Source: Clostridia bacterium (GTDB lineage Bacteria > Bacillota > Clostridia > Christensenellales > UBA1242). From it: a DNA stretch of 64,000 nt. A model generated the notes under the pieces. It worked only from the letters and a program-made list of their open reading frames with translations, ran no database searches and was not told where the DNA came from. The translations under genes were made by a program, and so were the position numbers. This document shows positions 34,448 to 42,719 of the stretch, one piece after another. Each line of letters opens with the position of its first letter. The first letter of the stretch is position 1. Location: the NCBI GenBank assembly GCA_900767715.1, contig CAAGAD010000009.1:1-64000 (forward strand). The letters are read 5' to 3'.

Positions 34448-35578
34448 ATGTGTTTAAAACAAGATATTGAGTATTTGGAAAGAGTTCGCGATGAGTTAAA
34501 AGATGAAATAATTGAATTGGATGATGAAGTATTGTTTCAAAGTTTTGGTGTATATACGCCACTATATGATTTTGCAAACCTAGATGACTATAAATCAAGA
34601 TTGCAAAACATTAGGAAAAAACAAAAAGAGTTGATTGCCAATAAGAAAGCTGTTATTGTGGGAACACAATGGAAGGTTAATGGCAGTGAACAAGCTGGAA
34701 AGACGTTTATTGCTGAATGTACAAAACAGATGCTAAGGAATTTTAACATAGAAAGTGAAATTTGCATTGATAAAGTAAAATTCTATAACTATGATAGTAT
34801 TAAGGAAAGACTTAAAAAGGCTTTCGAGACACAAAATAAGTTAAATACAACAAATAATTTAAAGATTTCTGACCAATATTATAATTTGAAAATCGATGAA
34901 TTAAATTTGTCATTTGAATATCAACAGAAGAAAAAAGAAGAGAAAGATCGTCTAAGGGAAAAAAGAGAAGAACTGCGCGAGCAGGAGCGAGTTGCTAGAG
35001 AAATTGAGGAAAGGCGAAAAGAATATCAAAAAGAAAAAAACCATTATTTAAATATGATGTCAAGATTGGATCAGCAAATTGACGAAGAAAGTAGTGATGT
35101 GAAAAAGCAATATATGCTAGAAAAAAAAGAAGAAATATCGAAAACCCTAGATGATGTTAATAGGGCGATGGTGGATCTTGACTACCGTGAGGCAAATCAA
35201 AAGGCGGGCTATGTATATATAATATCAAATATTGGTGCTTTTGGAGAGAATGTATATAAAATTGGAATGACGAGGAGACTGGAACCGCAAGATAGAATTG
35301 ACGAGTTGAGCGGCGCGAGTGTTCCATTTAAGTTTGATATACACGCAATGATATTTTCGGATGATGCGCCTAAATTAGAAGCGGCGTTGCATAATGCTTT
35401 TTCTGATAGAAAATTAAATTTAGTAAATGGTAGAAAAGAATTCTTTAGAGTGACACTTGATGAAATAAAAGATGTAGTGATAAAGAATTTTGACAAATCA
35501 GTCGAATTTAAAGATTCTGCTGAGGCGGAGCAATTTAGGACAAGCGAAAAGTTGAGAACGTACATCGAACAAGAATAA
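34448..35578 (+). CDS. DUF4041-like protein with GIY-YIG (T5orf172/MUG113) domain
   Basis: A 376-residue protein. Residues 1 to ~150 resemble DUF4041 (NFNIESEICIDKV, AFETQNKLN). A charged coiled coil spans ~155-245. The C-terminal domain has GYVYIISN (254-261), VYKIGMTRR (269-277), LEAALHNAF around 310 and GRKEFFRV near 328, the landmarks of the T5orf172/MUG113 branch of GIY-YIG nucleases. Such proteins occur in phages and mobile DNA. The start has only a weak AAGGAT, 13 bases away. Together with the membrane protein just upstream and the HNH protein it could form a nuclease-based system. Confidence 0.8.
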   Translation: MCLKQDIEYLERVRDELKDEIIELDDEVLFQSFGVYTPLYDFANLDDYKSRLQNIRKKQKELIANKKAVIVGTQWKVNGSEQAGKTFIAECTKQMLRNFNIESEICIDKVKFYNYDSIKERLKKAFETQNKLNTTNNLKISDQYYNLKIDELNLSFEYQQKKKEEKDRLREKREELREQERVAREIEERRKEYQKEKNHYLNMMSRLDQQIDEESSDVKKQYMLEKKEEISKTLDDVNRAMVDLDYREANQKAGYVYIISNIGAFGENVYKIGMTRRLEPQDRIDELSGASVPFKFDIHAMIFSDDAPKLEAALHNAFSDRKLNLVNGRKEFFRVTLDEIKDVVIKNFDKSVEFKDSAEAEQFRTSEKLRTYIEQE

Positions 35579-35610
35579 GCAGATTCATGTCGAAATATTC
35601 GTCAATACGT

Positions 35611-35636
35611 AAAAAAGAATCATCGATTCTTTTTTA
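35611..35636. terminator. Bidirectional terminator
   Basis: AAAAAAGAATC/GATTCTTTTTT with a three-base loop lies between converging genes. Confidence 0.85.
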
Positions 35637-36398
35637 TTTTACTTTGGCGGAGTAGGTGATAGTTATAGTACCATTTGGTTGAAGGTCGGCGAGGGCGAAG
35701 CCGGTGGCGAGGTCTAGGTCGCTTCGTTCGACGTTGTCGATTTTTACACTGCCTATAACAAATTCTAAGCTGGCTGGCAAGTCGTCGGTGAAGAAAAGGT
35801 CAGTGTTTGTAAATTCGCCATCGTTTGTAATAGTAATCGTGTACAAAATCACATCACCTGAAACGACCGCGCGCAAGTCGGATTGTTTTGAGATATAAAT
35901 TTCATTATTCAAAATCTTAATTTCCTTTTCATTCGAGTTTAATGATATTGCATTATTGCCCATCGCGAAAGAAATTTGGCTTTTTGATGTGAATTTATAA
36001 TCTTGTGGGTAGGTGGCGGACAAAACATCAAAACTTATGGTTAATTGTGTGCCCGAACCGCCCAATGTCACTGGCGCGGTGAAGCCAGACGTTGGGTCGA
36101 ACGTATCATACGCTGTGTTGCCTATTTTTAAACTTCCGGCAACAAAGGTGGCGTCTTGTGACAATGTGTCCTGGAAGGTGAAGTCGCTTATTGACTCATC
36201 GGCATTGTTGGTTATGGTCGTTGTTAACGTGATTTTTTCATTAGGCATTAACCATTCTTTTGATGATGATTTGACGAATAAGATATCTTCATCGACCTTG
36301 TTCGTGCGATGAGTGTTGCTATCAAAACTAGCGTCGATAGATTCGCCAGTGGTCGTTGTAAATTTTGATGTTAGGTGCGCTTTGTTTAGAATTGGCAT
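35634..36398 (-). CDS. DUF11-repeat protein without signal peptide
   Basis: A 254-residue protein with two DUF11-type beta repeats, common in bacterial surface adhesins. The first is about residues 45-130 (TTTITNNADESISDFTFQDTL, key part TNNADESISDFTFQDTL) and the second about 165-254 (YTITITNDGEFTNTDLFFTDDLP). DUF11 proteins are normally exported, but here no signal sequence, transmembrane segment or sorting motif is seen; the protein opens MPILNKAHLTSKF. It is alone on its strand. Confidence 0.82.
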   Translation of the reverse strand: MPILNKAHLTSKFTTTTGESIDASFDSNTHRTNKVDEDILFVKSSSKEWLMPNEKITLTTTITNNADESISDFTFQDTLSQDATFVAGSLKIGNTAYDTFDPTSGFTAPVTLGGSGTQLTISFDVLSATYPQDYKFTSKSQISFAMGNNAISLNSNEKEIKILNNEIYISKQSDLRAVVSGDVILYTITITNDGEFTNTDLFFTDDLPASLEFVIGSVKIDNVERSDLDLATGFALADLQPNGTITITYSAKVK

Positions 36399-36684
36399 AA
36401 TAAACTCCTGATATCATTTTATTAACAAGTCAAATATTTGTGCCGAATTTATGGACTCAACTTATATAGTTAGCGATAAAATAATTAATCAAAAAAATTA
36501 ATGATAGATTTAGTAAACAAATATAAATGCGCAAAAAATAATTATTTTAAATAAATTACCAAAAGGATAAAATTTCTTTAATTAAAAAATAATTTGCCAA
36601 ATAAAAAATAAATTAAATATTAATTACGAAAAATATATTAAAAAGACAAATAAATATAGTTTTTTTTAATAAAATAGTATTTAA
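36399..36684. other. Very AT-rich intergenic stretch
   Basis: Nearly 300 bases with few G or C and many A/T homopolymer runs. I see no gene or RNA here; it holds the upstream region of the DUF11 gene on one side and of the cupin gene on the other. Confidence 0.6.
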
Positions 36685-36712
36685 TTGACAAATAATTGCT
36701 AATATGTAAAAT
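36685..36712 (+). promoter_or_regulatory. Promoter of the cupin gene
   Basis: TTGACA (36685-36690), a 16-base spacer and TAAAAT (36707-36712). GGAG lies 10 bases before ATG 36734. Confidence 0.8.
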
Positions 36713-36733
36713 CAATAAAAACGGAGTAAAAAA

Positions 36734-37069
36734 ATGAAAATAATTAAGAAAGAAGGACGCAGTGTAAAAGTAGAGTCGGCGCACAATGGCGCAAGCACTC
36801 GCAAACTTTTTGTAGATAATGATGAAGTGAAAAATGTGCAAGGTATAACTGTCACTTGGTTAAAACCCGGCGACAAAAACGACTGGCACAATCACGCTGA
36901 TTGCAATGAATGTATGTTTGTTGTTAAAGGTAAAGGCGTGGTTGCCGACGAGGACGGAGAGTATGAATTTAAGGCGGGCGACTTTTTCATTTTTCCAATG
37001 GGCGTTTATCATTCACAACACAACACAGGCCGGAGTGTGATGGAAGCGGTTTTCATTCGCACCAAATAG
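36734..37069 (+). CDS. Small cupin-domain protein
   Basis: A 111-residue single-domain cupin. Motif 1 reads WHNHADCNECMFVVKGKG, with two His and a Glu as metal ligands; motif 2 reads FFIFPMGVYHSQHN, with the fourth ligand His. Such small cupins bind a metal and act as isomerases, dioxygenases or sensors; the substrate cannot be read from sequence. It is monocistronic with its own promoter and terminator. Confidence 0.85.
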   Translation: MKIIKKEGRSVKVESAHNGASTRKLFVDNDEVKNVQGITVTWLKPGDKNDWHNHADCNECMFVVKGKGVVADEDGEYEFKAGDFFIFPMGVYHSQHNTGRSVMEAVFIRTK

Positions 37070-37114
37070 GTTTTCGTTTTACAAATCAATGTGATACAAT
37101 TAGTAAATAGACAC

Positions 37115-37147
37115 AAAAAAAATAAAGGTGGTTAGCCTTTATTTTTT
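37115..37147. terminator. Bidirectional terminator
   Basis: AAAAAATAAAGG/CCTTTATTTTTT with a seven-base loop. It overlaps the end of the minus-strand gene at 37139. Confidence 0.85.
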
Positions 37148-37633
37148 CTTCACAACATTGCCACAATATGAACAAACGTAATTTATTCCGTCAAACTCCA
37201 TAGGTCCGCCACAATTTGGGCATTTTGTCTTTTCACGCACGTCGCCAGTTTGCTTTTGGTTGGTGTTTATTTCAAGAATATCGTTTTTGAATAAATAACC
37301 TTTGAGATAACCTTTCAAAATAAGTTGGTTGATGCTGTTGCGCACTTCCTCTGGCTTGCGCATTGTTTGGCTCGCCAAATCTGTAACGGTGTAGATGTTC
37401 TCGTTTTCAATCAAATTCAAAATCACGCCATTAGATTTAATCGTGCCGACACCTATCCACGCGATAGGTGCGCCATAAAAGCCTAACACAGTGGCGATAA
37501 TGCCTGCAATGAGCAGAATTGTAATGTGTTTACTTGCCCCGAATATAATGCCTAAAATGCCCGCAGGCAAGAAAATGGTCAGCAAAATAGCCACCATTAA
37601 TTTTATACTAGAATCACGTTTAAATGTTTTCAT
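37139..37633 (-). CDS. Membrane protein with C-terminal zinc ribbon
   Basis: A 164-residue protein with two hydrophobic helices (about 12-32 and 37-60), a small winged-helix-like region (TVTDLASQTMRKPEEVRNSI, key part DLASQTMRKPEEV) and a C-terminal zinc ribbon (CPNCGG...CSYCGN). The helix-turn-helix-like part suggests a PCI/wHTH fold. No known function. It lies alone in AT-rich DNA. Confidence 0.7.
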   Translation of the reverse strand: MKTFKRDSSIKLMVAILLTIFLPAGILGIIFGASKHITILLIAGIIATVLGFYGAPIAWIGVGTIKSNGVILNLIENENIYTVTDLASQTMRKPEEVRNSINQLILKGYLKGYLFKNDILEINTNQKQTGDVREKTKCPNCGGPMEFDGINYVCSYCGNVVKKK

Positions 37634-38012
37634 ATTTTCACCTTATAACTAAAATATAGATTAAAAACGTAAAATAGTCAATAAAATAACAATATTTTTT
37701 GCAAAACAGCGTGTTTTTTGCTCTTTTAAATCAAAAATGAATATTTAATTATTAAAATTTATGATAAGAAAATTAGGCGGAATTGGCCAAACTTTTGCAC
37801 TATTATCTTACATCGTTACGTTACAAGCAAATGTTAATTTTTCATATCAGTAGACATTTTGCAAAAACAATGTTTTTAGTTGTCTTTTATTCTTTATATT
37901 TCAGCATAATATTATTTTAAATAAATTGATTAAGGAAATTATGAAAAAATTTAATAAAGTGTGAAAATAATAGCAAATATTTAATAAAATATGCATTTTT
38001 ACATATAAAAAA
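37634..38012. other. AT-rich intergenic stretch
   Basis: About 380 bases, mostly A and T, with no open frame, hairpin terminator or RNA gene that I can support. Confidence 0.55.
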
Positions 38013-38345
38013 TCAATTATTTATTATTTTTTCATATTTTTCAAATTGATTATTCAATAAACTTATTATTTCATTTTTGTTTTCGTTTATATTTTTAATC
38101 AAATCATTTTCACATTTAATAGCATCTGTCAGTTCTTGTTTTAATAGTAGATATTTTTTTGAGTTGGTTATATTAGCACCCAACTTTTCTTCATACTTAT
38201 TTCGCACGCAAGCAAACTTTTGGCTAGCACTTAGAATGTTGTCGTATGTTGTTTGGTCTGTTGTTGGCAACTGCGCCATCAACTTATAAAATAGTCTATG
38301 TAGATTGATGTAATCTGCGACAATTTGATTCTCGTTTTTCTTCAT
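38013..38345 (-). CDS. Small hypothetical coiled-coil protein
   Basis: A 110-residue, mostly helical, charged protein. The start at 38345 (MKKNENQ) is chosen because GGTGA lies just before it; the frame extends 23 residues further upstream without a ribosome site. No membrane segment or known motif. It is unrecognised. Confidence 0.55.
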   Translation of the reverse strand: MKKNENQIVADYINLHRLFYKLMAQLPTTDQTTYDNILSASQKFACVRNKYEEKLGANITNSKKYLLLKQELTDAIKCENDLIKNINENKNEIISLLNNQFEKYEKIINN

Positions 38346-38458
38346 ATTTTCACCGCTGAATTTACTTATGATATTTTCGCACGCAATATGCGAAAAACGA
38401 ATTTTTGCTGTCACGCATTCGACAAAATATGATATTTTCAGCCTTTAATTGTTTTCAC

Positions 38459-38488
38459 TTGACATATCTTGACTTATGATGTTATTAT
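38459..38488 (+). promoter_or_regulatory. Putative promoter of the glycopolymer trio
   Basis: TTGACA (38459-38464) and TATTAT (38483-38488), 18-base spacer. Confidence 0.55.
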
Positions 38489-38516
38489 GTTTGAGTAATG
38501 CGTATTAGGTAGATAT

Positions 38517-39266
38517 ATGAAGAAAAGTTTGTACGAAAAATTCACTAAAAGGTTTCTGGATATAGTTTTATCTTTCTTGGCGATAATTATATTGTTGCCT
38601 TTGTTTTTGATTGTATCTTTGCTATCGTTTATATTTATGGGCAGAGGTATTATATTGAAACAATATCGGCCTGGGAAGAACGGCAAAATATTTACTCTGT
38701 ACAAATTTAGGACAATGAAAAATTTGTATGATGAGAATGGCGATTTATTGCCAGACGAAAAGCGTTATACAAAGTATGGTAGAATCCTACGCAAAACCAG
38801 TCTGGACGAACTGCCACAACTTTTCAATATTTTGAAAGGTGATATGAGTATCGTTGGACCGCGTCCTAGACTTATTAAAGATATGATATTCTATGACGAC
38901 TATGTCCTGCAAAAAGCGTATTCTGTGCGTCCAGGTTTGACTGGCCCTGCGCAAGTTTATGATAGGTGTAGCGTTGCCAGTTGGGAAGAAGTGTTTAGGC
39001 GAGACATTGAGTATGCCGAGAAAATCACTTTTTGGAACGACTTGAAAATGGTCTTTGGCACGGTCAAAGCACTGTTTACAAAGGATAAACACCACACACA
39101 AAAACGCGATTACTATTATTGCGACTATCTGTTGAAATCTAACCTTATTACAAAAGAACAATATGATTTAGGATTAAGTCGGGCAAAGACGATGAACAAT
39201 AAATCGTACATTTCCTATTCGCCTGATTTGCATAAAAATGTAGAATTGAATGAAACAACTGACTGA
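38517..39266 (+). CDS. Undecaprenyl-phosphate sugar phosphotransferase
   Basis: A 249-residue monotopic phosphoglycosyl transferase (PglC/WcaJ catalytic core) that transfers a sugar-phosphate to undecaprenyl phosphate, the first step of exopolysaccharide or glycan assembly. Features are the N-terminal re-entrant helix (RFLDIVLSFLAIIILLPLFL), YKFRTM, the Asp-Glu pair in KTSLDELPQL and GDMSIVGPRP. The C-terminus has an extra ~60-residue tail (CDYLLKSNLITKEQYDLG). It overlaps the Wzy-like gene by 17 bases. Confidence 0.92.
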   Translation: MKKSLYEKFTKRFLDIVLSFLAIIILLPLFLIVSLLSFIFMGRGIILKQYRPGKNGKIFTLYKFRTMKNLYDENGDLLPDEKRYTKYGRILRKTSLDELPQLFNILKGDMSIVGPRPRLIKDMIFYDDYVLQKAYSVRPGLTGPAQVYDRCSVASWEEVFRRDIEYAEKITFWNDLKMVFGTVKALFTKDKHHTQKRDYYYCDYLLKSNLITKEQYDLGLSRAKTMNNKSYISYSPDLHKNVELNETTD

Positions 39267-40605
39267 AAAATTGAATCAAAATAAATATACATTATCGATT
39301 GCATTTTCGGTAATGTTTTTATTAGGTTTCTTATCAATGCTTTTTCCGTCGGCGAGCAATGTCTTACTGGGTGTGTCGGTGGGCTTTTTCACACTGCTGT
39401 GCGTCTTTTTAAATGTCACCAACGCGCTATCGTTAATGATAACAATGCTTCCGTATTTGTCGTTCACTTTCAAGTTTGCCAACATGATATACTTTTATTG
39501 GCTTAACTCTATGTTTGCATTGGTCTTTCTAGTAAAATATATCATAGAATGTGTAAAAGGCAGAAAAAAAGTTTATGTGCTTCCGCTTGTATTGAGCATC
39601 ATTTTGGTCGCCTATGGTTTCTACAACTTTGATGTGCACAACGTATTTCGATTTTATCTAAATATGCTTATGCTTGCTAGTTTTTATCTAATATTTTGTT
39701 ACTACAAAGACATTAATGTAAAGAAGGTTTGCCTTTATTTCGTATTGGCATTGTTGGCATCAATTTTCTTTACCTTTATTGTATATAGCATTCCATCCAT
39801 TAGGTATATAGTGGAAATGAATTACGGCAGACTGGCATTCTTCGCTCTTAATCCAAACTATATGCAGGCGCAAGCGATTATTGCGTTGGCAATCATAGTC
39901 GTGTCGGTGTTTAAATATAATCTGGCGTGGTATTATTCGATTCCGTCTTCTGCCATAATTTGCGTTGCGGGATTTTTGACCAACTCGAAAGCATTCTTAG
40001 TATTGTTGGCTATACTGGCGTTATTGTACGCTTGCAACTTGATTTCGTCAAAAAAAAGAAACAATATTGTGCCAATCATAGTGTTTGTCTGCGTCTTTAC
40101 CATGGTAGTTTTGGCGTGCAGTGGGTATATCATTGACACTATCGAAAGGTTCGGCGAAGGTGGCTTTGATAAGGTGCTCGACAACATCTTTACCGGTAGA
40201 TATTCAATCTGGAAAATGTATCTTGCCGAATGGGCGAGTTCGCCATTGTCAATTTTCTTTGGCAAGGGTGTATGCTATACACCGTTTGGCATTGAAACTC
40301 ACAGCAGTTATATTACCTTGCTATATGAGTATGGCTTAATTGGTTTGTTGCTGATTGCTGGGCTCATTTACGCGTATATAAGTTGTAGTGACAAGAATAA
40401 AAATTTGTCAAAGACAAGTTTTATTCCTCTTGTGTGCTTATTGTTAAATATTGTTGAAGAGAATTTTATTGGCAATAGATGTGCTTGGCTGTTACCACTC
40501 TGCATTATGGTGGCATTTGTGCCGATAGAAAAGACTAATGAACAAACTGCTATAACTAATGAAAGGAAAATAGAAGATGGAAATAAAGATTTTGGAGTGG
40601 ATTAA
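39250..40605 (+). CDS. Wzy/O-antigen-ligase-like membrane protein
   Basis: A 451-residue polytopic membrane protein with about ten to twelve hydrophobic helices. Near the C-terminus it has the family signature region FGKGVCYTPFGIETHSSYITL, key part GIETHSSYITLLYEYG, where the H-S/N is conserved in the Wzy_C/O-antigen ligase family. It likely polymerises or transfers lipid-linked glycans at the outer face of the membrane. It is coupled to genes on both sides by overlaps. Confidence 0.85.
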   Translation: MKQLTEKLNQNKYTLSIAFSVMFLLGFLSMLFPSASNVLLGVSVGFFTLLCVFLNVTNALSLMITMLPYLSFTFKFANMIYFYWLNSMFALVFLVKYIIECVKGRKKVYVLPLVLSIILVAYGFYNFDVHNVFRFYLNMLMLASFYLIFCYYKDINVKKVCLYFVLALLASIFFTFIVYSIPSIRYIVEMNYGRLAFFALNPNYMQAQAIIALAIIVVSVFKYNLAWYYSIPSSAIICVAGFLTNSKAFLVLLAILALLYACNLISSKKRNNIVPIIVFVCVFTMVVLACSGYIIDTIERFGEGGFDKVLDNIFTGRYSIWKMYLAEWASSPLSIFFGKGVCYTPFGIETHSSYITLLYEYGLIGLLLIAGLIYAYISCSDKNKNLSKTSFIPLVCLLLNIVEENFIGNRCAWLLPLCIMVAFVPIEKTNEQTAITNERKIEDGNKDFGVD

Positions 40606-41149
40606 TGCGAATCTACACGGCTCGCACTTTGTTAATTTTGTGATGAAGTGCATTTCCTACCTTGCCGAATGGGGCTGGTGCTGGCTGGTGTTGGGCGTGG
40701 TGCTGTTGTGTTTTAAGCGCACAAGAAAATGTGGATTTATTCTCATCTGCGGATATGGTGCGGTGGTGGTTATCAACCATTTCATCTTGAAGAACGTCAT
40801 CAATCGAGCGCGTCCGTTCACACAGAGCAGTGCGCTTGCCGAGTTTATTCAAAGCATTGGTATGAGTCTGCCAACGAGTTCGAGTTTTCCAAGCGGGCAC
40901 ACCGTCGTTTCCTTCTGTTCGGCGGTAATTCTAACCTATTATTTCAAGGGCAAAGGCGCGTGGGCGTTCTTGCCAGCGATGCTAATTGCCATTAGCCGAG
41001 TTTTCCTTTGCTTGCATTACCCGACTGATGTTTTAGGGGGAATGATGATTGGAATAATCATCGGCATAATAACTCTGCTGTGTGGCAAATTGTTGTTCTA
41101 TATTATAGATAAAATTAAATCAAAGCAAACAAAAAAAGAGATTGATTAA
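40577..41149 (+). CDS. PAP2-family membrane phosphatase
   Basis: A 190-residue lipid phosphatase of the PAP2 type. The three active-site motifs are present: KNVINRARPF, PSGHTVVSF and SRVFLCLHYPTDV. Several membrane helices surround them. In this context an undecaprenyl-pyrophosphate phosphatase role, recycling the carrier used by the sugar transferase, is plausible. It overlaps the Wzy-like gene. Confidence 0.9.
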   Translation: MEIKILEWINANLHGSHFVNFVMKCISYLAEWGWCWLVLGVVLLCFKRTRKCGFILICGYGAVVVINHFILKNVINRARPFTQSSALAEFIQSIGMSLPTSSSFPSGHTVVSFCSAVILTYYFKGKGAWAFLPAMLIAISRVFLCLHYPTDVLGGMMIGIIIGIITLLCGKLLFYIIDKIKSKQTKKEID

Positions 41150-41160
41150 TCTCTTTTTTT
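41131..41160. terminator. Bidirectional terminator
   Basis: AAAAAAGAGATT/AATCTCTTTTTT stem with a four-base loop, overlapping the ends of the PAP2 and comF genes. Confidence 0.88.
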
Positions 41161-41903
41161 TATAAGTCTTTGTCTATAGTGGCGTGGGCGAGAGTAAGAC
41201 CGTAAACCGCGTTGGCACCGCAGTCTAACATAAGTTCGGTCAGGGCCTCAATCGTCGCGCCAGTGGTATAGACGTCATCAATGATTAAAATATTCTTGCC
41301 TTTGACCACAGATTTGTCGGCAATCTCGAATGCATCTTTCACGTTCTCCGCGCGTTCTTTGTGACCCAGATTGGTTTGGCTAGGCGTGTCTTTGATTCGC
41401 GTTACGTTGTCCAAAATTCTCAAGCCCAATTTATCACAAAAAGGTTTCGCCATCACATATGACTGATTGTAGCCACGACTTTTCAGACGTGCCGTGTGCA
41501 AGGGCACGGGCAAGACGTAGTCGATATTCCAGTCTAGGCGAGCGAATCGCCTAACCAAAAATTCGCTGAAATATTCGCCCAAGAATTCTTGATGTTTGTA
41601 TTTAAATTTGTAAATGCAGGCGCGAATATTACCTTCATAACGAAAGACGGAGCGGACGGCGGTGTAGCGATAGTTGTGGCGTTTGCAGTTGAAACAGGTC
41701 TGCGAATAGTCGTCCTCGGCGAGTGGCATATCACAGCGAATGCAAGCCTTGTCACTGATGAAAGGCAGTCTCTCATAGCAGTGCGGACAGATGGCATTGC
41801 GTTCGTCCGTGTTGAGTTCGTCACCACAAATAATGCACTTTACACGCTTTGGGTAAATTGCATCAAGCAGTTTATTGATTAATCTTTTAAACACATTCGT
41901 CAT
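41160..41903 (-). CDS. comF: ComF family phosphoribosyltransferase-like protein
   Basis: A 247-residue ComFC-type protein linked to natural DNA uptake in Firmicutes. The N-terminus has paired cysteines (CIICGDE, CPHCYE, CIRCD, CFNCK) forming zinc fingers; the C-terminal phosphoribosyltransferase domain has PVPLHTARLKSRGYNQS and the PRPP motif ILIIDDVYTTGAT. No comFA helicase gene is adjacent. It is transcribed alone. Confidence 0.93.
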   Translation of the reverse strand: MTNVFKRLINKLLDAIYPKRVKCIICGDELNTDERNAICPHCYERLPFISDKACIRCDMPLAEDDYSQTCFNCKRHNYRYTAVRSVFRYEGNIRACIYKFKYKHQEFLGEYFSEFLVRRFARLDWNIDYVLPVPLHTARLKSRGYNQSYVMAKPFCDKLGLRILDNVTRIKDTPSQTNLGHKERAENVKDAFEIADKSVVKGKNILIIDDVYTTGATIEALTELMLDCGANAVYGLTLAHATIDKDL

Positions 41904-41943
41904 TCGGCGTTATTATATAGCAAAATTAGAGTTTTGGCAAATT

Positions 41944-41967
41944 AAAAAAAAGACTATTGCTAGTCTT
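41944..41967 (-). terminator. Terminator of mscL
   Basis: On the minus strand AAGACTA/TAGTCTT with a four-base loop is followed by eight T; it overlaps the end of the gene. Confidence 0.85.
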
Positions 41968-42616
41968 TCTTTTGTTCGTTGGTGTTTGCCACATTGTTGG
42001 CAGTGTTGCTAGCGAGCAAAGTGCGAATATCTCGCAAGATGTCTTCTTGGCTTTCGATTTTCTTTGGCTCTGGTGCTGGTGCGGGAGCAGGTTGTTCGGC
42101 TTGCTGTTCCAATTTGTGCTTCTTTTTGAACTTGCTGGCAAAAGATTTGAATCCGCGCTCGCTATTGACGATGATTTTTAGCATTACAAAAATGGTGAAT
42201 GCGATGATTAAAAAGTCGATGAGCGCTTGGATAAACACGCCATATCGTAAGGCGGTTTCTGCTGTGAGTTGCACGCCCGCTGAGTCGTAAGTGGCTGGCT
42301 TGATGACCCATTTCCAATCGGCGACAGACACACCGCCCGTGAGTAGCGAGATGAGTGGCATAATGATGTCGTTGACAAGGCTGGAAGTGATTTTATTGAA
42401 CGCAGCACCGATAACCACTGCGACCGACAAATCTATGATGTTGCCCTTGGAAATAAACTTTTTAAAGTCGGCGAAGAAACTGTTAAACTTGCCTTGAAAT
42501 TCTTGCATTGCCTTGTTTTCTTTCTTCTGTTTTTTCTTTTCTGCTTTCTCTTGCTTACGCAAAATTTTTTGTTGTTGCTTGATTTCTTTTTTAGTTAGTG
42601 TCGTCTGTTCTTCCAT
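41960..42616 (-). CDS. mscL: Large-conductance mechanosensitive channel with long extensions
   Basis: MscL opens under membrane tension to release solutes. Core motifs are FISKGNIIDLSVAVVIGAAF (key part GNIIDLSVAVVIGAAFNKI) and a second helix FIQALIDFLIIAFTIFVMLK. At 218 residues it is much longer than the usual 130-150: about 50 Lys/Glu/Gln-rich residues precede the core (a predicted coiled coil) and about 60 follow, with a Pro/Ala-rich linker (QPAPAPAPEPKK). Confidence 0.93.
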   Translation of the reverse strand: MEEQTTLTKKEIKQQQKILRKQEKAEKKKQKKENKAMQEFQGKFNSFFADFKKFISKGNIIDLSVAVVIGAAFNKITSSLVNDIIMPLISLLTGGVSVADWKWVIKPATYDSAGVQLTAETALRYGVFIQALIDFLIIAFTIFVMLKIIVNSERGFKSFASKFKKKHKLEQQAEQPAPAPAPEPKKIESQEDILRDIRTLLASNTANNVANTNEQKKD

Positions 42617-42684
42617 AAATTTTACCTTTGTATGTATTTTAGCAAATTTGAAAATAATGTCAATGCAATTTTATATAACTTTAA

Positions 42685-42713
42685 TTTACAAATACGACAA
42701 AATATTGTATAAT
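42685..42713 (+). promoter_or_regulatory. Promoter directly abutting the walJ start codon
   Basis: TTTACA (42685-42690), a 17-base spacer and a perfect TATAAT (42708-42713). The expected start of RNA is about at the A of ATG 42720, which would give a leaderless message. Confidence 0.72.
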
Positions 42714-42719
42714 GCGAGT

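Noticed and set aside
42513..42719. 69-residue N-terminal extension of walJ
   Set aside because: It lies antisense to mscL and upstream of a near-consensus promoter; the conserved domain begins at 42720.
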